From the NCBI GenBank assembly GCA_045533055.1, contig JAZSHD010000108.1:1-17448 (forward strand): 17,448 nt of DNA, written 5' to 3'. The stretch is from SIG78 sp045533055 (GTDB lineage Bacteria > Verrucomicrobiota > Lentisphaeria > Victivallales > Victivallaceae). The notes under the pieces were generated by a model. That model was not told where the DNA came from. It ran no database searches and saw only the letters and a list, made by a program, of their open reading frames with translations. Shown here piece by piece: positions 6,594-14,847 of the stretch (its first letter is position 1; every line of letters starts with the position of its first letter). A program made the translations under genes and the position numbers.

Positions 6594-7106
6594 ATGCGTA
6601 CAACAACTTTTATTCTGGCTTTGATGGCAATGTTTACCTTGAGTGCTTCCGAAGTCAACCTCTTTAAAAATGGTGATTTTGCCGAGGGCGGCAAGCACTG
6701 GATGCTGCTTAAAGGAGCCAAGGTAAGCAGCGATGTCAAAGCTGACGGCAAAAACTCGGTTGTGATCACCAAAGGTCAGCAGGTCATACAGAATGTAACC
6801 GTTGACCCCCAAGCCGATTACCTCCTGACTTTCAAGATGAAAGGCGAAAATATCGCCAAAGGCAAACACGGTCAGGGAGCCCGCATCATCATCCGGGGCG
6901 GCAAACGCTACGGCAGAGGTACTGCTGACCCCAAGGGCAACAGCATGACCGGCACTTTTGACTGGAAAGAGGGCAAAATCCTGCTCAAAGGCTCCTATTT
7001 CCAAAGCAATAAACTGGTTTTTACCATGCATTTGGATACCGAAGGCACTTGCTACTTTGCGGATTTCAAACTGGTAAAAGTTGCCGCCGGAAAGAAATCT
7101 GAATAA
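6594..7106 (+). CDS. Small secreted CBM-like protein
   Basis: Protein of 170 residues. Residues 1-18 form a signal peptide (MRTTTFILALMAMFTLSA). The remainder is one beta-sandwich-like domain beginning LFKNGDFAEGGKHW and ending YFADFKLVKV, the layout of CBM4/9-type carbohydrate-binding or galactose-binding folds (N-G-D-F near the first strand, Y-F-x-D-x-K-L in the last). It aligns along its whole length with residues 1-160 of the next protein. It has no catalytic domain. It would be a periplasmic or extracellular glycan-binding protein. An AGGAG site precedes the ATG, and the gap to the next gene is 31 bases, so they are likely co-transcribed. The ligand is unknown. Confidence 0.75.
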   Translation: MRTTTFILALMAMFTLSASEVNLFKNGDFAEGGKHWMLLKGAKVSSDVKADGKNSVVITKGQQVIQNVTVDPQADYLLTFKMKGENIAKGKHGQGARIIIRGGKRYGRGTADPKGNSMTGTFDWKEGKILLKGSYFQSNKLVFTMHLDTEGTCYFADFKLVKVAAGKKSE

Positions 7107-7137
7107 TTTTCAAACTATATAACCAAAGAGATTTTTT

Positions 7138-10113
7138 ATGCGTATATTATTTATACTGCTGGGGGCTTTTTTTACCCTGAATTTAAGTGCCAACGCCGTT
7201 AAAAACGGCGATTTCAGCGAGGGTTTCAAACATTGGGCGGTGCTGAAAGACTCCCTGAAAAACCCCGTGCAGATCGACGGCAAAAACGCCGCTTGCGTAA
7301 CCAGCCGCAAAGGTTATGTGCAGAGTGTAAATCTGGAACCCAACGCAGTTTATGAATTGAGTTATCTCGTGAAGGGCGAAAATATCAGCTCTGCCAACCC
7401 CGGCCGCTTCGGCGGGCGGATCATCCTTAAAGGCGGCAAAGTTTACGGCCGTGCCGTCGCCACCGATGACGGCAGCTGTATGACCGGTACTTTTGACTGG
7501 AAAAAGGGCGTCTACCGCTTTAATGCCTCCAAATTCACCAGCAACCGTCTGACGATACATCTCTATTTGGATGTGGAGGGCAAACTCTATTTTACTGACC
7601 TCAAGCTCCGCAAAGTCGGCGTGGAAAAAATCGAAGTGGTCAAGCCCGGCAAACAGTTTTTCCGCCAGAGCTTTATGAAAGGTTATCCCCTGCCGGACTT
7701 TTACCCCACGGACAAGGCTTTCGGGCTGGTGGAACCGGGCAAACCCGCAGAGTTTGCTTTGGAAATGCAGAAGCTGGATGATCTGGAATACACGCTTACC
7801 ATGAAAAACGATCTGGGCAAAACTGTCTATACCCAAAAACGCAAACCCTACACCGAAGGCGAAAAAATCGTCGTTCCCGGTCAGGAGCGTGGCTACTATG
7901 TATTGGAAGTCCATGCGTTTGTGGGCAATAAAGAGATCGCTATGGTGCAGAGTGCCTTTATCAGCACTCCGGCTATGCAAGGCAAACGCGACCCCTTCTT
8001 CCGGGTCAACCAGTTCGGTATCTGGACACCCCTGATGGAAGGCTACCGGATGATGGGGGTGGGTTCGGCAACGCTGCCAATTATCGGCGGCGAAAAAGGC
8101 GACCCGGCAGTCAACGCCCGCAAGCGTTTTCTGGGTACTTACAAAAAGTTTCTGGATTCGGACTTTGAGCTGCATGCACTCTATGTAGGCGGCATGAGTC
8201 AGGCCAATTGCAATATGGATATGTTCCGCCGTGGCTACCCCATGTATTCGGAAGAATATCTCAAGAGTATTGAAGCGGCAGTCACCGAAGCGGCAAAAAT
8301 CCTGAAAGGCAAGGTAAAATCCTATGGTACCATTATGGAAATACCTTCCCACGCCCAAATGAAGCACAAACACGCCGGAACCTGGGTGGAAGCCATGAGC
8401 CAGCAGCTGTTCCGCAGCCGCATCGTTGCCCGTGCCGCCCGCAAGATCGACCCCAAGGCAAAAATCACCGCCGGGGGTAACAATGTGGAAATGTATATCG
8501 AGCCCTTTGAACGAATCGTAATGAGCGATCTGGTGGATGACTTTGATATTTACAACATCGACGCCTACTTCGGCAACTGGGATCTTACCCAGGGCAAACC
8601 CAATGTGCCGGAACGCAGTTTGCGGAATTTCTATCTCAAATCCAGCAATCTTGCCCGCTCGCTGGGCAAATCCCCTCTGGTGGAAAATACCGAAACCGGC
8701 TACAACATCTTTTACGGCGACCGCTATGACGAAGGTCTGGCAGTAACGCAAGCGGCGTTGACTGCACGGGCGATCATCATCAGCAAGGCTTCTCCCGTAA
8801 GCAGTGTGGCACTTTTCCGCTTGAGCACCCACTACGGATACAACGAAAACAAGCCCTTGAGCGGCTGTATGGCAACTTGCTGGAAACCGGGGCGTGCCGC
8901 CGATAACAGTACCATCTACACTCCGCTCCCCGGCGGTGCGGCGTTTGCCGTATTTGCCAGAGAGCTGGCGTTTGTAAAATTCGTGCGGGAAGTCAAGTCC
9001 GCCGATAATTTGATGTACGCCTATATTTTCACCCGCCCCGACGGCAAAACCGTGCTTTGTGCGTGGATATTGGAAGGCGAAGCCGATTTGCCGATCGAAC
9101 TGGCAAAACCGGGTGTAAAAGTAAGTATGTATGGCAGAGAAAACAAGGTTGCTGCCGGTAAACAAACTCTCAAACTCACAGAGCAGCCCTTTTATCTGGT
9201 AATAAACGAAGATGCCACCCAAGTTGCCGACAAGGTGGATAATTACTTTAAAACCCTCCGCCCCAAGTATAAAGCCGGTGCCAAGCTCCTTGCTGTTGAT
9301 AAAGCCATGCTGTATGTAAACAACACCGTGCGGGAAAAAATCACCGTCAAGTGCGGCAAAAGTTCCATGACCATCCTGCCCGGCAGCATCGGCGAATTGC
9401 CGGTGGCGATCCAGCCGGGAGCGAAAAAGCTGGATTTTACAATCAATGGCGAAAAGTTCTCCGCCAATATCATCAACAATACCGTGAAGTTCAGGAAAGC
9501 CTCCGGCAAAACAGTCTATACAGAAAAACTGGTGGTACCCAACCATGTCAAGCCCGTATCGGCACTGCACCCGGAGTTGAGCTATTTCAAAAGTTCCATG
9601 AACCCCAACGGGCATAATATTTCTGTGGAATACAGCCTGACTTACGACGACAAAAATCTCTACATTGCCGCTAAAGTTGACGACCCAACCCATGTCCAGC
9701 GGTTCAATAAAGACAATATCTGGCGGGGCGACAGTTTGCAGTTCGTCTTTGCCAATGCTCCCGCCGCCCCGGCGGATGTGCGAAATCTGGATGCCGACAG
9801 CAAAACCTATACTCAAGGACACAATTACAGCGTGGCATTGACACCCCGGGGTACGGAGATCGTGAAATATCACACCAATCTGGGTACCAAAGTAAAAGCT
9901 CAAGCCTTCCGCAAAGGCAATTACACTTATTACAACATAACTGTACCCAAAAGCGAAATAAATTTCATTTCCGGCAAACCGGTGTACTTTAACTTTGTAG
10001 TTTTTGATAACAACAGCAAAACCGCCAACACCGCCCCCTACTGGCTGGATATGGATGACGGTCTGGCGGGCAACCGGGATAACGCAGCAGTTCCGCTGGT
10101 GATTTTTGAGTGA
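7138..10113 (+). CDS. Large secreted multi-domain TIM-barrel glycosidase-like protein
   Basis: Protein of 991 residues with signal peptide MRILFILLGAFFTLNLSANA. Domains in order: a CBM-like domain (about 20-160) paralogous to the preceding gene product; a beta-rich linker (about 175-285); a putative (beta/alpha)8 barrel (about 290-620) of the clan A kind; a beta-rich segment (about 620-700); a further unassigned stretch; and a CBM9/DOMON-like domain (about 800-991) with VEYSLTYDDKNLYIAAKVDD and NIWRGDSLQFVF. E401 in YGTIMEIPS and E519 in VENTETGYN sit where acid/base and nucleophile would be expected in clan A, which is an inference. I do not recognise a numbered glycoside hydrolase family. 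The stop overlaps a possible GTG of the next gene, indicating tight coupling. Confidence 0.75.
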   Translation: MRILFILLGAFFTLNLSANAVKNGDFSEGFKHWAVLKDSLKNPVQIDGKNAACVTSRKGYVQSVNLEPNAVYELSYLVKGENISSANPGRFGGRIILKGGKVYGRAVATDDGSCMTGTFDWKKGVYRFNASKFTSNRLTIHLYLDVEGKLYFTDLKLRKVGVEKIEVVKPGKQFFRQSFMKGYPLPDFYPTDKAFGLVEPGKPAEFALEMQKLDDLEYTLTMKNDLGKTVYTQKRKPYTEGEKIVVPGQERGYYVLEVHAFVGNKEIAMVQSAFISTPAMQGKRDPFFRVNQFGIWTPLMEGYRMMGVGSATLPIIGGEKGDPAVNARKRFLGTYKKFLDSDFELHALYVGGMSQANCNMDMFRRGYPMYSEEYLKSIEAAVTEAAKILKGKVKSYGTIMEIPSHAQMKHKHAGTWVEAMSQQLFRSRIVARAARKIDPKAKITAGGNNVEMYIEPFERIVMSDLVDDFDIYNIDAYFGNWDLTQGKPNVPERSLRNFYLKSSNLARSLGKSPLVENTETGYNIFYGDRYDEGLAVTQAALTARAIIISKASPVSSVALFRLSTHYGYNENKPLSGCMATCWKPGRAADNSTIYTPLPGGAAFAVFARELAFVKFVREVKSADNLMYAYIFTRPDGKTVLCAWILEGEADLPIELAKPGVKVSMYGRENKVAAGKQTLKLTEQPFYLVINEDATQVADKVDNYFKTLRPKYKAGAKLLAVDKAMLYVNNTVREKITVKCGKSSMTILPGSIGELPVAIQPGAKKLDFTINGEKFSANIINNTVKFRKASGKTVYTEKLVVPNHVKPVSALHPELSYFKSSMNPNGHNISVEYSLTYDDKNLYIAAKVDDPTHVQRFNKDNIWRGDSLQFVFANAPAAPADVRNLDADSKTYTQGHNYSVALTPRGTEIVKYHTNLGTKVKAQAFRKGNYTYYNITVPKSEINFISGKPVYFNFVVFDNNSKTANTAPYWLDMDDGLAGNRDNAAVPLVIFE

Positions 10114-10127
10114 TTGAGAGGCACAAA

Positions 10128-11324
10128 GTGGATTTTACAGTAAAATATGATGTTGCAGTCGTCGGTGCCGGGGTTGCCGGTATTGCCGCGGCATTGGCAG
10201 CGGCACGGCGGGGGCATAAAGTAGCTCTCATTGAAAAACAGACCCTTATCGGCGGACTTGCCACTTCGGGATTGATCTACATATATTTGCCGTTATGCGA
10301 CGGCAAAGGTACGCAGGTCATTAAAGGTATCTCCGAAGAAATGCTCTACAAATCCATGGAGTTCAGCCAGTTCGATCTGCACAAAGAGTGGGGCGGTGCC
10401 GGGATCAGCGAAGTTGGTCAGCGTTTTGACCGGTTGCGGGTGGATTTTTCGCCCGCCGGTTTTATCTTGAGTCTGGACGAAATGCTTGCCAAAGCCGGGG
10501 TGGATCTCTGGCTGGATACCAGAGTTTGTGCTGTGCAGAAGTCCGGCGATAAAGTTACCGCGCTGGAAGTGGAGAATACTTCCGGCAGGATCGTTGTCCA
10601 AGCCGGAGCTTTCGTAGATGCCAGCGGCGAAGCGATCATCGTCCGCCGTGCCGGTGGAGCCGTGGAGTGCGATTACAACAATCTCTCGCTCTGGCTCATC
10701 GAAAACAGTCCCGAAGCCCAAGACTCCACCTATTACTTCGGCAAAACTTTGCGGGTCAAACCCTTTATGTTTGCTAAAAACGACATTGCCCCCGGCGACG
10801 GCATGGATGGCAAGAAGGTAACTGAATTTACCCGGGATTGCTACAAACATTTGCGGGAATTTTACCGCGAAAGCTACCAAACCAGCAGCCGCTACGAGCA
10901 TTACCCCATCCATCTGCCCGCCATGCCCCAGTTCCGCAAGATCGCTGCCGCCAAGTGCCGGTTTATGCTTGATACCAAAGGCTACGGCGTGCATCACGAA
11001 GACTCTGTGGGGCTGACCGGCGACTGGCGTGCCCCGGGGCCGGTGTGGGAAACGCCGCTGCGGTCGCTGGTGCCGGAAACCCTTGACGGCGTGTTTGCCG
11101 CCGGCAGATGCATGGGTGCGATCAACGATGCGTGGGAAGTCTACCGGGTTATCCCCACTGCAGCCATGACCGGCGAAGCCGCCGGACTCGCCGCCGCCTT
11201 GACTGTGGAAAACAAGTGCGACAGCCGCGATCTTGATTACAAACTCGTGCAGGATGCACTGCGGAAAAAGGATGTGCCGCTGCATTTAAGCGATGTAAAC
11301 TTAACTGCCGAAAATATGCTGTAA
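10128..11324 (+). CDS. FAD-dependent oxidoreductase (FAD_oxidored type)
   Basis: Protein of 398 residues. The N terminus carries the dinucleotide-binding motif VVGAGVAGIAAALAAARRG followed by ALIEKQTLIGGLATSGL, typical of the FAD_oxidored family. The C terminus has GVFAAGRCMGAINDAWEVYR, the second FAD contact. Related proteins are annotated only as FAD-dependent and are frequent in PVC polysaccharide loci; oxidation of a sugar or derivative is a guess from context. No signal peptide is seen, so it is probably cytoplasmic. A GTG at 10110 overlaps the upstream stop, but the GTG at 10128 has GAGAGG six bases before it and aligns with the ATG of the remnant at 5341, so I chose it. It is the last gene of the run. 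Confidence 0.85.
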   Translation: MDFTVKYDVAVVGAGVAGIAAALAAARRGHKVALIEKQTLIGGLATSGLIYIYLPLCDGKGTQVIKGISEEMLYKSMEFSQFDLHKEWGGAGISEVGQRFDRLRVDFSPAGFILSLDEMLAKAGVDLWLDTRVCAVQKSGDKVTALEVENTSGRIVVQAGAFVDASGEAIIVRRAGGAVECDYNNLSLWLIENSPEAQDSTYYFGKTLRVKPFMFAKNDIAPGDGMDGKKVTEFTRDCYKHLREFYRESYQTSSRYEHYPIHLPAMPQFRKIAAAKCRFMLDTKGYGVHHEDSVGLTGDWRAPGPVWETPLRSLVPETLDGVFAAGRCMGAINDAWEVYRVIPTAAMTGEAAGLAAALTVENKCDSRDLDYKLVQDALRKKDVPLHLSDVNLTAENML

Positions 11325-11327
11325 GGC

Positions 11328-11546
11328 TCTGTTCCCAATACGGGTAGGTCAGTAAAAATCTTTATGTTCAACTTTTGTATTGTAACTTTTTTAAAACTTG
11401 AATGGCATTTATCTATTTGCAGAGCAAATAGATAAATGCCGGGAAAAGGTTTGGAAAAAGGGGGTGGAGTGTGAGGAGGGGGAAAAGGACCTTTCCTTAA
11501 CAGGTCTTTTCCCCCTCCTCAAGTACCGACCCTTATTGGGAACAGA
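11328..11546. mobile_element. MITE-like element with inverted ends, repeat copy 2
   Basis: The left end TCTGTTCCCAATACGGGT (11328-11345) and right end ACCCTTATTGGGAACAGA (11529-11546) are inverted copies with one mismatch; imperfect matching continues inward. Between them are a perfect 17-bp hairpin with loop AGA (11404-11440), a linker, and a second hairpin (11472-11521) whose stem has the same single bulged G as copy 1. There is no reading frame for a transposase. It lies between two convergent genes, 3 bases after one stop codon and 7 bases from the other, so it could also act as a two-way terminator. It may be non-autonomous mobile DNA or just a long nested terminator. Confidence 0.6.
11404..11440. 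terminator. Perfect 17-bp hairpin between convergent genes
   Basis: GGCATTTATCTATTTGC, loop AGA, and the exact complement. An imperfect version lies at 24-60. It is 79 bases beyond the oxidoreductase stop. There is no clear T-run, so a terminating role rests on location. Confidence 0.5.
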
Positions 11547-11553
11547 ACATAAA

Positions 11554-12597
11554 TCAAAGCGACGCACTTTCCCGCCAAACTATGTTGGCTCGGTTGACGG
11601 TGTTGCGTTCCAGCGGAACACCGTCAAGAATATGATCCAGCACCCGGCGGGTATTTTCCAACACCGGCACCTCAATACTGGTCAGCGGAACCCGGAAGTG
11701 AGGAGCATCCACCAGATTATCAAAACCGATCACCTGAATTTCTTCCGGAACCTTCACTCCCCGTGCGGTCAATTCTTCGATCAAACCGACTGCCATGCGG
11801 TCGTCGTTCAGCAAAACTGTACGCACTTTAAGGTGCTGAAAATCCCGCATCACCATATCTGCATAGCGTCGCCCGGCATCGAATTCATCCCGGGCAATAG
11901 TGTTGGAACGCAGGATTTGGCGGCGGTCAAAAATCAGCTTTTTCTGCATAAGTTTTTCTTCGTCTTCAGCATCCACATCGCACATGAAATTGCCTTTACC
12001 GGCAGCAGCAAGCTGTTCCATAAGCTCAATACGGGTCTGGCATCGGTCGATCCCCATGCGGTAAACATTGCCCACACTTTCCTGCGGTACAGGGAAATCG
12101 TAGTCTACACTGAAAAACTCCACATCCTTAAGCAGAGCATCCAATTTAGGCACATCTCCGGCTTTGAACACTCCGCTGGACAACATGCCGCCATCGAGCC
12201 GCTGTACGCTTTCATCAAACAGCCCGAACATAATAAGCGTATTCACCTGCATACCCTTGAGCATACGCACCGTAGGCACCAGTCTGCCGCCGATAAATCC
12301 CTGGATCACAAATTCCCGCCGGGCTTCATGCAGTCGGCTCATGGCGTAACGCAACGCTACGGCACTCTTTTCAAAAGAGCCGTCCTGATTGATGATAAGA
12401 CCAATGGGGGGAGTGTTGTCTTTGCCCAGTTTGCCAGCCATGCGGTTGGGAACAAAACCGACTTTTTCAGCATAATCACGCACCCGCTGAACAGTAGCAG
12501 CACTGATGCGGTAATGCCGGTGGCTTTCGGAAAGGCACAACGATACAGTTGAGCGGGCCAACCCCAGCTCGTCAGCAATTTCCTGCATTGTTTTCAT
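11554..12597 (-). CDS. LacI-family transcriptional regulator
   Basis: Protein of 347 residues. Residues 1-60 are a LacI helix-turn-helix: MQEIADELGLARSTVSLCLS, then RISAATVQRVRDYAEKVGFVPN, the hinge-side signature. The rest has the periplasmic-binding-protein-like sensor fold with PPIGLIINQDG at its start and VLLNDDRMAVGLIEEL and EEIQVIGFDN toward the end, the usual positions for sugar-binding LacI members. A TTG at 12618 would add 7 residues; I prefer the ATG at 12597, after AAAGGG. It has its own promoter downstream of murA and is convergent with the glycan run, separated by the repeat element. It may repress that run, itself, or a distant locus; no operator match is evident. Confidence 0.92.
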   Translation of the reverse strand: MKTMQEIADELGLARSTVSLCLSESHRHYRISAATVQRVRDYAEKVGFVPNRMAGKLGKDNTPPIGLIINQDGSFEKSAVALRYAMSRLHEARREFVIQGFIGGRLVPTVRMLKGMQVNTLIMFGLFDESVQRLDGGMLSSGVFKAGDVPKLDALLKDVEFFSVDYDFPVPQESVGNVYRMGIDRCQTRIELMEQLAAAGKGNFMCDVDAEDEEKLMQKKLIFDRRQILRSNTIARDEFDAGRRYADMVMRDFQHLKVRTVLLNDDRMAVGLIEELTARGVKVPEEIQVIGFDNLVDAPHFRVPLTSIEVPVLENTRRVLDHILDGVPLERNTVNRANIVWRESASL

Positions 12598-12633
12598 TAA
12601 ATGTTGCCCTTTCCTCAACTATATTTTATTGAC

Positions 12634-12657
12634 CCGAACCTTCTGCAAAAAGTTCGG
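12634..12657 (-). promoter_or_regulatory. Dyad just after the lacI-type promoter
   Basis: CCGAAC and GTTCGG flank a short spacer; on the minus strand they form a 9-bp stem including one G-T pair and a 6-base loop. The dyad begins 8 bases after the -10 box, near the transcription start. It could be an autoregulatory operator or a weak murA terminator. There is no T-run, which favours the operator reading slightly. Confidence 0.35.
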
Positions 12658-12664
12658 AATTAGT

Positions 12665-12693
12665 AATATAGCACGCAAATCAGAGTTTTGCAA
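12665..12693 (-). promoter_or_regulatory. Sigma-70-type promoter of the LacI-type gene
   Basis: On the minus strand TTGCAA (12693-12688) and TATATT (12670-12665) are 17 bases apart, in the gap between the murA stop and the regulator start. Confidence 0.65.
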
Positions 12694-12698
12694 ACTTT

Positions 12699-13982
12699 TT
12701 ACAAAGTTTCCCGTACCGACAATCCCAGACCGGTAAGTTTTTCCACTAAATTGGCATAGCCGCGGTAGATGATCTCGCTGGATTTGATAACGCTTTCGCC
12801 TTCAGCACACAAACCGGCAATGACCATTGCCATACCAGCCCGGATATCAGGGCTGGAAACTGTAGCAGCATGCAGTTTGCTGGGGCCGGAGATCACCACC
12901 CGGTGAGGGTCGCAGACAATGGCGTTTGCCCCCATATCGATCAAGCGGTCTACAAAGTAAATACGGCTTTCAAACATCTTTTCAAAAAAGAGTGCACAGC
13001 CTTCCGCCTGGGTAGCCATAACGATAGTGCAGCTCATCATATCGCTGGGGTATTGGGGCCATGGACCGTCGGAAATCACCGGTATATGCCCGCCAAAGTC
13101 CTGCTTGACTTTCAGCTTCTGCCCCCCCGGCAGGTAAATGCGGTCGGGGTGCAAAGTCATTTCTATATTAAACCGTTCAAACACACGCCGGAGCATCCAG
13201 TAGTGGCGTGGTACAGTGCCAAGGATCTCCATTTCTCCGCCCAGAGCTGCACCCAATGCCAGAAAACTCCCGGCTTCGATATGATCTCCGGCAACAGTAC
13301 ATTCGCAGCCGTGAAGTTCACTTACGCCATCGATTTCTATGGTATTGCTGCCCAGCCCGGTGATCCATGCCCCCATGCTGTTGAGCATTTCGCCCAATTC
13401 CACTACATGCGGTTCGCAAGCGGCATTCAGAAGCGTAGTGTGCCCTTTGGCAAGCACAGCTGCCATCATGATCTGCTCGGTAGCTGTAACGCTGGCTTCA
13501 TCCAGAAAAAGTTCCCTGCCGTGCAAAGAGCCGTCTTCCAAATTAAAGCAATAAGCGTCATCGATGCACTCAAGTTTTGCTCCCAGCTTGCCCAATCCGT
13601 AAAAGTGACCATCAAGTCTGCGGCGGCCGATAACATCCCCGCCGGGGGGATACAATCTTGCTTCGCCCAACCGGGCAGTCAGCGGTGCAGCAAACAATAT
13701 GCTGGTACGAGCTTTGGAGCAAAGTTCCCGGGGAATAGTTCCTGAAGCTATCCCGGAGGGGTCGATCACTGCTGTATTATTCTCAAACTCCACCTTGCCG
13801 CCCAATGCCCGGATGATATCCATCATCGTCCGGACATCGAGAATATCAGGCATATTGTGAATAGTTACAGTTTCGCTGGTAAGCAGCGAAGCTGCCAGCA
13901 TCGGCAATGCGGCGTTTTTATTGCCGCCGACTTTTACGGTTCCATGCGGTACGATCCCGCCGGTAATATGAAGTTGACCCAT
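12699..13982 (-). CDS. murA: UDP-N-acetylglucosamine 1-carboxyvinyltransferase, Cys-to-Asp type
   Basis: Protein of 427 residues, the family's normal length. MurA transfers enolpyruvate from phosphoenolpyruvate to UDP-GlcNAc, the first committed step of peptidoglycan synthesis, in the cytoplasm. Visible features: GGNKNAALP with K22 and N23 at the substrate-binding positions; the loop PGGDVIGRRRLDGH, where D116 takes the place of the Cys that fosfomycin alkylates (Cys115 in E. coli); D314 in YPSDMM, equivalent to the catalytic Asp305; and C-terminal RAGMAMVIAGLCAEG and RGYANLVEKL. The Asp form is known to be active and fosfomycin-insensitive in mycobacteria and chlamydiae, so intrinsic resistance at this enzyme is predicted. 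It could be a second MurA paralogue. It lies 9 bases after the preceding gene and is probably co-transcribed with it. Confidence 0.92.
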   Translation of the reverse strand: MGQLHITGGIVPHGTVKVGGNKNAALPMLAASLLTSETVTIHNMPDILDVRTMMDIIRALGGKVEFENNTAVIDPSGIASGTIPRELCSKARTSILFAAPLTARLGEARLYPPGGDVIGRRRLDGHFYGLGKLGAKLECIDDAYCFNLEDGSLHGRELFLDEASVTATEQIMMAAVLAKGHTTLLNAACEPHVVELGEMLNSMGAWITGLGSNTIEIDGVSELHGCECTVAGDHIEAGSFLALGAALGGEMEILGTVPRHYWMLRRVFERFNIEMTLHPDRIYLPGGQKLKVKQDFGGHIPVISDGPWPQYPSDMMSCTIVMATQAEGCALFFEKMFESRIYFVDRLIDMGANAIVCDPHRVVISGPSKLHAATVSSPDIRAGMAMVIAGLCAEGESVIKSSEIIYRGYANLVEKLTGLGLSVRETL

Positions 13983-13991
13983 TCTTTGACC

Positions 13992-14666
13992 TTATATAAA
14001 ATAGTTTTCCGGATTTGTTTCCAACTTGCTTTCGCGGTAGATTTTATGAAACCTTTGCGTGTAAAGTTCAAAGGCTTCCTTATAGCGGGCACTGTTGGCA
14101 CTGCTGAAACTCTTGCGGTTGTAATCGCAATACACCTGATACTTGGCCCCTGCCGCCACAGAGAGATCCAGTGCCAGATTCAAGGAACGCATCTCCGCAT
14201 CACGACCGCTTGCAGCATAGCGGGACATACGGTTGCTTTTGCCGAGGAAATACCCCAATTCCGGATTTTCCCCCATAAAAGCCTCATTGGCTTCCGCCAT
14301 GGCACACGCCGAACTTAACAAATCTCGCATAACTTGCAAAAATGCCAACAGCCGGTTTTCCCGCCCCGCAGTTTCTGCACTGGCAAGAGTCATCTTGACC
14401 CGCTCTGTATCAATAATTGCATATTCCAAAACATTGAGCATATTGTGATAACTCTCAAGTCGTTCCTGAAGCGGCAGTTCTTTCAGCTCATGCCGCAGGA
14501 GTTCCCGTAAAAACTCACAAGCCGCATCCCGCCTGCCCAGCAAAGGCGGAATATTCATTTTAACGAGATAATCAGCTTCGGAGGCATCCCGCACCCCGTC
14601 AGCAAGTCCGCCGGAACTGAATAATGCACGACGGAATTTTTCCAGCAAATCAAATTTTATACTCAT
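13992..14666 (-). CDS. Helix-rich cytoplasmic protein of unknown function
   Basis: Protein of 224 residues that I do not recognise. It has no signal peptide, no membrane segment and only a few Cys. It reads as mostly amphipathic helix: MSIKFDLLEKFRRALFSSGG at the start, then CEFLRELLRHELKELPLQERLES and later LNLALDLSVAAGAKYQVYCDYNRK. The spacing of the helices would suit a tetratricopeptide-like or bundle fold, which is conjecture. Upstream in-frame codons to 14732 would place the start at the promoter, so I chose the ATG at 14666, preceded by AGGAAA. It stops 9 bases before murA and probably shares its transcript, suggesting a cell-envelope or growth-related role, but that is inferred from position alone. 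Confidence 0.7.
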   Translation of the reverse strand: MSIKFDLLEKFRRALFSSGGLADGVRDASEADYLVKMNIPPLLGRRDAACEFLRELLRHELKELPLQERLESYHNMLNVLEYAIIDTERVKMTLASAETAGRENRLLAFLQVMRDLLSSACAMAEANEAFMGENPELGYFLGKSNRMSRYAASGRDAEMRSLNLALDLSVAAGAKYQVYCDYNRKSFSSANSARYKEAFELYTQRFHKIYRESKLETNPENYFI

Positions 14667-14720
14667 ACGATCAAATTTTCCTGAAAAGCAAAAAATCAAG
14701 CAAAATATTTTATAAGAGGT

Positions 14721-14748
14721 ATTATAGTACAAAAAAACAAGTATGCAA
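14721..14748 (-). promoter_or_regulatory. Sigma-70-type promoter of the murA operon
   Basis: On the minus strand TTGCAT (14748-14743) and a perfect TATAAT (14726-14721) are 16 bases apart. The start of transcription would be about 50 bases before the ATG at 14666. The region is very A+T-rich. Confidence 0.7.
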
Positions 14749-14778
14749 GTTTTTTTTGCAGGAAAAAAGCCATTTCAT

Positions 14779-14807
14779 TTGCTTATGACAAATCCAGCGG
14801 TTATATT
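14779..14807 (+). promoter_or_regulatory. Sigma-70-type promoter of the secreted protein and ygiQ pair
   Basis: TTGCTT (14779-14784) and TATATT (14802-14807) are 17 bases apart, about 40 bases before the ATG at 14848 and divergent from the murA operon promoter. Confidence 0.6.
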
Positions 14808-14847
14808 ACTTGGCAGATGTCAATTATTGTAAACATAAGGTATTTTT

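Noticed and set aside
7183..9903. Long open frame on the minus strand opposite the 991-residue protein
   Set aside because: It lies wholly antisense to a gene with a signal peptide, a paralogue and clear domains. Its translation is rich in His, Phe and Gly and shows no family motif.
11398..12552. Plus-strand open frame opposite the LacI-type gene
   Set aside because: The minus strand encodes an obvious LacI regulator; the plus frame starts in the repeat element.
12870..13745. Plus-strand open frame opposite murA
   Set aside because: Shadow of a full-length MurA with all key positions.
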